A stretch of DNA of 14,988 nucleotides from Synura sp. LO234KE (taxonomy: Eukaryota; Sar; Synurophyceae; Synurales; Mallomonadaceae): assembly GCA_015143735.1 (NCBI GenBank), contig VKHC01000232.1, positions 1 through 14,988 on the forward strand. Reading direction: 5' to 3'. The notes under the pieces were generated by a model that worked only from the letters and a program-made list of their open reading frames with translations, was not told the DNA's origin and searched no databases. Shown piece by piece: positions 8,601 through 14,988 of this stretch (positions are counted from its first letter, which is position 1; each line of letters opens with the position of its first letter). The translations under genes and the position numbers were made by a program.

Positions 8601-11600
8601 ATGGACGAAATCGGGAATCTCAGTCCATTAATTCATAAAAATGAAATTGTAGCTTTAGGAATTGAAGGATCTGCGAACAAAATTGGAATAGGTGATCTCT
8701 TTTTTCTTCCTTGTTTCACTTCACTGATAATCATTCTAGGAATAATCAGATATAGTGATCGAGAATATAAAATTTTGTCTAATCCGAGAAAAACTTACAT
8801 AACTCCGCCTGGACAAGGATTCCTTCCGCGCGAAACCGCGTGGCATCATCAAAAGCACATAATTCCGTTGATAAAACTTGTAAATTGAATATATGATGAT
8901 ATGCTGCAGGATTTGATTTTGTTTTCTCAGGCGCTTATGGAGGCGAATATAAATGGCTCAGATGTGGATTGTATATGCTATACAAAGGGTCCTGGTATGG
9001 GAGGACCACTTCGGTCTTGCGCAGTGGTCGCAAGAATGCTTAGCTTGCTCTGGAAGGTCCCACTTGTTGGTAAAGATTGCCACCAAACATATATATATGA
9101 TCAATACTGTTGGCGTGAATATTTTTTATATTTATTATCTTGTAACCAAGTGTCATCTTCTACCACTTGACGTGTCTGTCAAACGGCAATAGGTGTCAAC
9201 CATTGCATAGGTCATATAGAAATGGGTCGAATCGTCACAAGGTATCGATCAATATTTAAGTTGCCTTCCCTACGACCACGAGACCGATTTACTTTCTATT
9301 CAAGCTGTCTTGGATTGTCTATCCTAAACTCTGTTCAAAAATTCACCTCTATGTTTTTCTGGATGTATTAGAAGCAAGGACCCTGTGGTGCTCTACGTAA
9401 GCGGAGGGAACACACAGGTAATCTTTCAGGGGGACATAAAATGAAGCAGATTGGTCGTTGTTTGGCCGAGTTTCCTGAATGCTTACGCTTCTAGATTAGA
9501 TTAAATGCTACTATTTCTCAATTGTATGCTTCATATGCTTCACGACAGTTTTTATTTTATAGACGCATATCAGACATGTAACGAAATGAATAACACATCG
9601 ACTTCAATTGTTTCCAAATTGCGTTACAGAGATCGGTCGCTCACATTTTCTCCACCCTCTCCCTCTTCCCTGCTGCGATGGACTAATGTCGTTAATTCAA
9701 GAAATATAAACACCATCCACCATCCTACCTCCTCCTGTAACCGCCGCACTACTGTAGGTAATCGCATACTCAAATCGCCGGTATCAAATCTTCGGGGAAA
9801 CCATCGACATCGCCGTTGGGAACTGTCTCGACCGTTTCGCCCGTGTCATCGGACTGTCCAACGACCCCTCCCCCGGTACCTCCCCCTGGTCCCGTATGTC
9901 CCCCGCCACACTCGTGACCTTCTCGGTGCCCTATCGTACAATCCTAACGAGCCACCAGCGCCCTTTTTGCTTTGACAGTTTCCTGCCGTATTCTGTTCAA
10001 ATAGTTTGGGTTGAAGTACTGTTCATTTCGTACCTTTCTAAAAAGTCAGAGCTTAGCACCTGTGTTCTGAATATGGTAGGTAGTGAATCCAACTATATAC
10101 CACTAAATCGCCACACTCACTCACTGCATGCGTGTGTAACTCCGATGTGTGAGTAGGCTACAATATCGAGCAGTTGGCTAAACAAGGCACACAGTACGTA
10201 GAACTGCCCTACATCGTCAAGGTAATGTCCCCTCCCTGTGTACCCCCCTTCCCCCTTGCCTCTTCTCTATTGTTCTCTTCCCGGTCGTTGGATATGCCGT
10301 GTCGGTTGAAATCCCTACCATTTAAATAGTGGCGATCCCCACCCTCTTTCCCAACCAATACAGTCCGGAGGATCCTGTTGTCTCTCCTCCATAATTACTC
10401 CAAAGAGTTGTGAAACTAATCTGCTAGTCCGCAGATATTATCCTTGTGACCCACTCACTGTTGTCTTGGGGCACAGGGCATGGACGTGAGCTTCAGTGGC
10501 ATCCTGACCTCCATCGAAAAGGTACATTCTTCACATATTCGCATTCACAGATGCGTTTATAACAAACGTGGCCGCAGCTCAGGAGGTGGAGTATTGTATC
10601 ATTTCGTTCCGTGTCACTTCCTCTGCCCTACGCTCCCCCCCCGCTCTCGACAGGAAGCAAGCACGGCGCTGGCGGCTGGGAAAGTAACCGCCGCGGACCT
10701 GTGCTACTCTCTGCAGGTTGACATTGAACTTAGGTATCTGTGTATGTACATAATATAATTTTCCTCTTGGATGGGGCGGACAATGATTTTGAAGTAGCTT
10801 GTCATATCCCTGCCTAGTATTGACATGCATTCGTACTGTGTGCGCACTGTACTGTAGCATTGTACTCACCCGGGCGGCTACCTCGATTGACAGATGCATT
10901 CTACGCACGAATATGATTAGTTCTGACCACTGTTCTAACCCTGAGTTTGCATGTCCTCAAGGAGACCATATTTGCTATGTTGGTGGAGATCACCGAGCGT
11001 GCGTTGGCTCACACAGGTACAGTCTTTTGAGACAGCTATTGGATCAGACTGTTGGGTTGGTACTATGTTGGTACTCATCTCATTAGCATCTATTGGTATG
11101 TGGTTGTACGCAGGTTGCACGTCGGTATTGATAGTAGGAGGGGTAGGCTGCAACGTGCGACTTCAAGAAATGATGCAAGTGATGCTCCGCCAAAGAGTGG
11201 TGTCAGCAGACCTGTGTGCTATGGACAACAGGTGTGACTCATGTCATTGCATCAGCTTGAATATATGCAATAGGGACATAGGAATGTTATTAACGTATTC
11301 ATTCCTGACTGTCGTACAGCTTGTAGCATCAATGATACTCCGCTTGTCCACGATATGGTAATAAATCGACATGTGCACGCTCTGCTTGAGAATAATGATA
11401 ATCGACATAACTGTACAGGATGATAATCTAACTTCGATTACATGCTGCTCTTGGATCAGCTGGTTGTATGAGTTCAACACGATACTCTCAATCCATACCC
11501 ACGGAGCACACTTTCAATGTCTACACCGTTGCGGATTGCATGTTGTCTTCAGGTATTGTGTAGACAACGGTGCGATGATCGCTCAAGCAGGGATACTTGC

Positions 11601-12305
11601 CTATCAGATGGGATACACCACTCCGCTATCGGAGTCCACGTGCACCCAAAGGTAATGACGCCAACGTGCAGCGGCAGCCCCCGTAAGAGGACGATTCGGC
11701 TTACAGTACATGGGACAGATAGAAGAATGGAGGAAGGGTGTAGCGGAACCTACAGTGCTGTAGAATCCTCCGAGCCCTGTCTATGTCCTGTCATACCCGC
11801 TCGTGGTAGTACTACTGAACTGCTTCCCTACAGTTACGCGACACTCCGGTTCCACATCCCTCTCGCCTGATCGCTAGACGTCCACCGTTCTCCCTCGATA
11901 ACCTACTGTGCGAATAGTTAAACCTACGTGCACCAGAAACTCCAGTGTAAAAAAAGATCGAATACATATTTTCCACCTTTTGATGTTTATATCTACTGAT
12001 GATCTGGGTATATGATTTGCTCGAAGCATGTATCGGCATTTGTTATGTAAATGAGATATCCTGTCGTAACCGTTCTGATCATTATGTGGATGCGCTTTGA
12101 ATAGTCACATAAATCTCCAATTATTCCAGCGCATAAGTTTAGAATTGTAGTTGCTACTAACAGTCCCTGTAACGGACGCTTAGTTCTTCTGGAAGGGAAT
12201 GGGTATATGACGAAATGCATCTTTTCTTTCTTCCTTTCTCTATGTGCTTGTTGTATGCTTGTCAGATATCGCACAGATGCAGTGGAAGTTCTATGGCGGC
12301 CGTAA
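8601..12305 (+). CDS. KAE1/OSGEP: KEOPS catalytic subunit KAE1/OSGEP, tRNA N6-threonylcarbamoyladenosine transferase (13 exons)
   Basis: Transfers the threonylcarbamoyl group from TC-AMP to A37 of ANN-decoding tRNAs (t6A), as the catalytic subunit of the KEOPS complex. Exons: 8601-8691, 8740-8879, 8931-9069, 9193-9241, 9372-9417, 9758-9875, 10157-10221, 10477-10521, 10654-10716, 10962-11016, 11114-11231, 11553-11651, 12266-12305. All twelve introns are GT-AG with matching phases, and the joined CDS is 1068 nt (355 residues; the human protein has about 335). Visible motifs: [10 protein letters not shown] (20-29), KGPGMG, the metal-binding NHCIGH with His127 and His131, SGGNTQ (150-155), [17 protein letters not shown] (168-184), GMDVSFSGI (217-225), [13 protein letters not shown] (279-291) and [12 protein letters not shown] (312-323, Asp314 the third metal ligand). 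The C-terminus [13 protein letters not shown] then TAA ends where homologues end, so TAA acts as a stop here. The N-terminus is about 14 residues longer than the human one. Exons 1-3 look AT-rich and exons 6-9 GC-rich. No catalytic residue is missing. Confidence 0.97.
11652..12265 (+). other. Last and longest KAE1 intron (614 nt)
   Basis: The donor GTAATGACG follows CCCAAAG at 11651. The acceptor is TGCTTGTCAG before 12266, after a long pyrimidine run near 12218-12240. It separates a 40-nt final exon (12 residues plus stop) from the rest of the gene. No other gene was recognised inside. Confidence 0.9.
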
Positions 12306-12428
12306 CCTTCTTGCAATACTTTCTAAGACGGAAAGGGACGAAGAGCTTCAGAGGCGATTTGGAAGATTTGGAAGCAAAGGAGGTGGATAATGTTACGATT
12401 TTGTGCCCAGTGCCGAGTAGTTGTAACC

Positions 12429-12434
12429 AATAAA
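12429..12434 (+). terminator. Candidate poly(A) signal AATAAA for KAE1
   Basis: AATAAA lies 124 nt after the KAE1 stop codon, in otherwise non-coding sequence. Whether this organism uses the canonical hexamer is unknown, so the call rests on position only. Confidence 0.4.
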
Positions 12435-13304
12435 ACAAATTTACGTCAATAGTCGTTAGATCAATCTATTATTGCTGAGCAATACAAGCCGACGATGTTA
12501 TGTGCAACTGCGTGATACTACTGGAAAACGTAAGTAGCATACGTGAAGTAGTTTTAAAAACGTGTGGCGCGTGGCTGTCGTCCCGCTCACATTCTTTAGC
12601 ATTTTTCTTTTCCGATTACGCGTATATGAAAGTTTGGTAGCTAAAGTAGTCTTCTGAAGATGGAGTACTACCTTCCAACGTCCTCCTCGTTCCGTGGAAT
12701 AATCATCCGTACACCGAATTTTAGAGACTTTAGCTTCCCTTAAAATTTTCCTAAAATACCGTGGTCTATGGAACAGTGTGACTATACTAACGCTTTAAGA
12801 AAGCATTGCTGAAGTCGCTTCGCGCTACCACTTTAATGTCACTTTCAGGCTAAAACTGAAAGAACAAAAAATTTAATTTTAGTCGGAAGCCCACAGCGAA
12901 ACTTGGAAAATTTGAGTCTTAAAAACTTCTGTAGAAAATAAAAATTTACTTAACCATAACTTTTGAAAACAAAGTTGCTTCTCAATAGCATCACCTAAAC
13001 GCACGAAAGAGTAAGTGTTATCAGTGCAAAAGCAATTCTCTTCACTACTAAAGACATAGGTAAGCGCTGCAATAATACTTAGAAAGGATTTACTATGGCA
13101 TTACAGGATTTGTTTCCTTCATTATCAAATTCTAGAACCATGATGCGTCAACTCGATAAAAAAGACACTTCTAATAGAAATATGAGAAAGAAAAAAATAG
13201 CATATATTTGTACTAAGGATTACCTCTGCGGGCACCAGTTATAGCAACGTAATCAGCAAACGAGCAATTTTGGCAATCAATCAGCACACAGCCATGGAAA
13301 GCGA
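12435..13304. other. AT-rich intergenic region, no gene recognised
   Basis: No open frame of note on either strand and no RNA gene recognised. A 7-bp inverted repeat, CTTTCAG and CTGAAAG, lies at 12842-12862 with a 7-nt loop. It is weak and could be chance. Confidence 0.6.
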
Positions 13305-13347
13305 TTTTACAACATTCGTATTTATCAATATATGTCAAGAGCAGGCC

Positions 13348-13363
13348 TGATTTACGTAAATCA
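13348..13363. repeat. Perfect 16-bp palindrome, copy 1
   Basis: TGATTTACGTAAATCA reads the same on both strands. It lies inside the first 265-bp unit. A binding or cleavage site for a dimeric protein is possible, but there is no direct evidence. Confidence 0.9.
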
Positions 13364-13612
13364 TTCAAACAATGACTTCATCATTTTGATACCTTGCTAG
13401 TGAAAGGTTTCAATCTCTCCCATCTGCCGATACCCTCCCGTGCGTACTTTGAACGTCACCTCTTTGAGCGCCATCTTTTCGTTGGGCACAATAGAGCCAA
13501 GGGCGCCAAGTCCAATGAGGAACGGTTGAGATTGGGCAGTTGCAAGCTCGGTGGCTCCTCCTACAACTTTGTCACAACTTTCGTATTTATCAAAACATGT
13601 CAAGAGCAGGCC

Positions 13613-13628
13613 TGATTTACGTAAATCA
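13613..13628. repeat. Perfect 16-bp palindrome, copy 2
   Basis: The same palindrome as at 13348-13363, retained unchanged in the second 265-bp unit, exactly 265 bases further on. Confidence 0.9.
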
Positions 13629-13865
13629 TTCAAACAATGACTTCATCATTTTGATACCTAGCTAGTGAAAGGTTTCAATCTCTCCCATCTGCCGATACCC
13701 TCCCGTGCGTACTTTGAACGTCACCTCTTTGAGCGCCATCTTTTCGTTGGGCACAATAGAGCCAAGGGCGCCAAGTCCAATGAGGAACGGTTGAGATTGG
13801 GCAGTTGCAAGCTCTGTGGCTCCTCCAAATCACTTCCCAGGAAGAGGAAACTTAGATAAACATCT

Positions 13866-14212
13866 ATGGATTTGTCGGCATTCTCTTCTCTGTACAGCCA
13901 GGGCCGCGTCGGATTATCAGCTGGCTGAATATAGATGTGCTCTCCCCATAGAGGAACGCATTGTCCCTAAGGTTTGCCAACTCGTCCAGGATATTAATGA
14001 CCACCGAATCTGCCTTGGTAACTGGGTCTCTGGATTCTGTGCTTCTCCCACAGGACTCTCCAGGCGCCATCCGGACTACACTATTTGAGCTCTCCCCGCT
14101 CTTGGTGGAGCGCGACACTATTATCTGGGAGGCGTGGCGAGAAACCCCGTACACACGGGCGGTGGCGGATCAAGCGGACCCTGCGGGCAGTCCTTCTGCT
14201 GCTCGCTTCTAT
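13866..14212 (+). pseudogene. Coding-like fragments of unknown product upstream of the RNase H module
   Basis: One plus-strand frame reads YQLAEYRCALPIEERIVPKV and continues to about 14040. Another frame then looks more protein-like (AIRTTLFELSPLLVERDTII, WEAWRETPYTR) and runs to a TAG at 14213-14215. The second frame is the frame of the RNase H module downstream. The change of frame suggests a frameshift or an unrecognised intron: GTAACTGG...CTCCCACAG at about 14020-14055 looks intron-like, but removing it does not change frame. No family is recognised. By position it would be the part before RNase H in a retroelement polyprotein. Confidence 0.4.
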
Positions 14213-14215
14213 TAG

Positions 14216-14988
14216 CCCTATCGTCTAATCTTGTCTCGTCGTGGTAAAGCGCGTTTCTATGCTGTCCGGGCCGGTCGACAACCTGGAGTATACCTCGCCT
14301 GGAAGGACGCTCGGGAACAGGTAAGGGGTTTCTCTCGTGCTGATCATGCGGTCTTCTCGTCCAGGGAGGAAGCGGAAGCATATGTGGCCAAAGTCCCGGT
14401 TGTTCCCTCTTCCCCGATCCCAGGTGCCGTCGCCTCCATATTCACCGATGGTTCGGCCTCCGTACGTCCTCCTTTCAGTGCGGGTTGGGGACTCCACAAC
14501 TGTACACTTGAGACCCGTGTTACCCTCGATGAGGACTGTGGGCCGGTTACCCTTCAATCCGACTCCACACGGAATGCAACGGAGCATCGTCTTACCAACA
14601 ATGCGGGCGAGCTTACTGCCCTCATCCGGGCTTTCCAATGGATCCTCGCGCAGCCGATACCAAGCGAAGTGGGCTCCCGGGGATACAATATCTACACAGA
14701 CTCAGACTACTCTCAAAATTGTCTTCTGTTATACTTCTTACCCCAGCAAGACTACTCACAGTAATCGGCAGCTTATATTCAACAGGCGCGCCAGCTTCTT
14801 GATCAAGTCCAAACCATCACCTCCGTTGCACTTATCTGCTGGATCAAGGCGCACTCGCGGAGCCTCTCAGCACGACTGTCGATTGGCAACAAAGGATTCC
14901 TTGGCATTGATGGGCCGTCAGCTTCCCCTGGCGTGTTCCTCTCCGTCCCTGTCTCCTCCCAGTCCACGACAGCGGCACGGTCGGAGCG
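14216..14988 (+). pseudogene. Hybrid-binding (viroplasmin-like) plus RNase H module, interrupted by a stop, partial at window edge
   Basis: Two domains can be seen, counting residues from 14231. Residues 8-52 hold FYAVRAGRQPGVYLAW...EQVRGF...EEAEAYV, the caulimovirus viroplasmin / RNase H1 hybrid-binding fold. Residues 70-160 hold RNase H with catalytic Asp73 (FTDGSA), Glu127 (NNAGELTA) and Asp157 (YTDSDY). A TAA at 14762-14764 then breaks the frame, yet the same frame continues with AAYIQQARQLLDQV and the typical distal RNase H motif WIKAHS followed by GNKGFLGID. A TAG also precedes the module at 14213. RNase H cleaves RNA in RNA-DNA hybrids. KAHS with GN is typical of retroelement RNases H, while the N-terminal hybrid-binding domain is typical of cellular RNase H1. 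A decayed retroelement is slightly preferred. Confidence 0.75.

Larger units (their letters stand above)
13305..13826. repeat. Tandem duplication, two copies of a 265-bp unit
   Basis: Sequence from 13315 to 13561 recurs at 13580 to 13826 at a constant offset of 265. By eye only four of about 247 bases differ: two near 13329, one at the CCTTGC/CCTAGC site, and one at CTCGGT/CTCTGT. The left edge is fuzzy near 13305/13570. Each copy is open on the plus strand (LSHLPIPSRAYFERHLF) and on the minus strand (ALGSIVPNEKMALKEVTF), but neither translation is recognised. The unit lies just upstream of the RNase H-bearing remnant and may be part of the same mobile element. The high identity implies a recent duplication or gene conversion. 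Confidence 0.92.

Noticed and set aside
9505-9975. Plus-strand frame in the middle of KAE1
   Set aside because: It lies in a different frame across intron 5 and exon 6. The KAE1 frame is conserved there.
10579-10908. Minus-strand frame overlapping KAE1 exon 9
   Set aside because: A shadow of KAE1 coding and intron sequence with no recognisable domain.
12540-12620. Possible structured RNA in a GC-richer patch
   Set aside because: No cloverleaf, T-loop or other defined RNA motif could be found by eye.
13394-13859. Plus-strand frames in the two repeat units as genes
   Set aside because: Short, identical by duplication, with an internal near-duplicate (ERHLF twice) and no family match recognised.

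Overview
The window is eukaryotic and intron-rich, most likely from a free-living protist. The main evidence is one housekeeping gene, KAE1/OSGEP, whose 13 exons can be joined by homology with GT-AG junctions and matching phases. A second, very long spliced gene carries divergent annexin-type repeats. Divergent annexins (alpha-giardins) are well known in Fornicata, so an intron-rich metamonad would fit. That placement is inference, not something the sequence proves. No bacterial operon structure, CRISPR array, rRNA or tRNA was seen.

Layout. (1) Positions 1 to about 7.7 kb, minus strand, perhaps starting near 8.15 kb: one large gene whose exons join in consistent phase and encode at least six, perhaps eight or nine, annexin-like helical repeats. 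Very long low-complexity segments (Ser/Gly/Pro/Asp/Glu-rich, locally His-rich) interrupt them. The gene is still open at the left edge, so its 3' end lies outside. Its 5' end is broken into short exons that I can only partly resolve. (2) About 8149-8600: an AT-rich divergent spacer, probably a shared promoter region. (3) 8601-12305, plus strand: complete KAE1/OSGEP, 355 residues in 13 exons, followed by AATAAA at 12429. (4) 12306-13304: AT-rich, no gene seen. (5) About 13305-13826: two tandem copies of a 265-bp unit, nearly identical, each holding a perfect 16-bp palindrome. (6) 13866-14988: broken coding fragments ending in a hybrid-binding (viroplasmin-like) plus RNase H module interrupted by in-frame stops. 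This looks like a decayed retroelement or RNase H gene and runs off the right edge.

The KAE1 product is the catalytic subunit of KEOPS, which makes t6A on tRNAs. The annexin-like protein is probably a membrane- or cytoskeleton-associated scaffold, inferred from family only. The two genes share a divergent spacer, but nothing links them functionally. The most unusual object is the annexin-like protein: its repeats appear split by huge disordered inserts, including inside single repeats.
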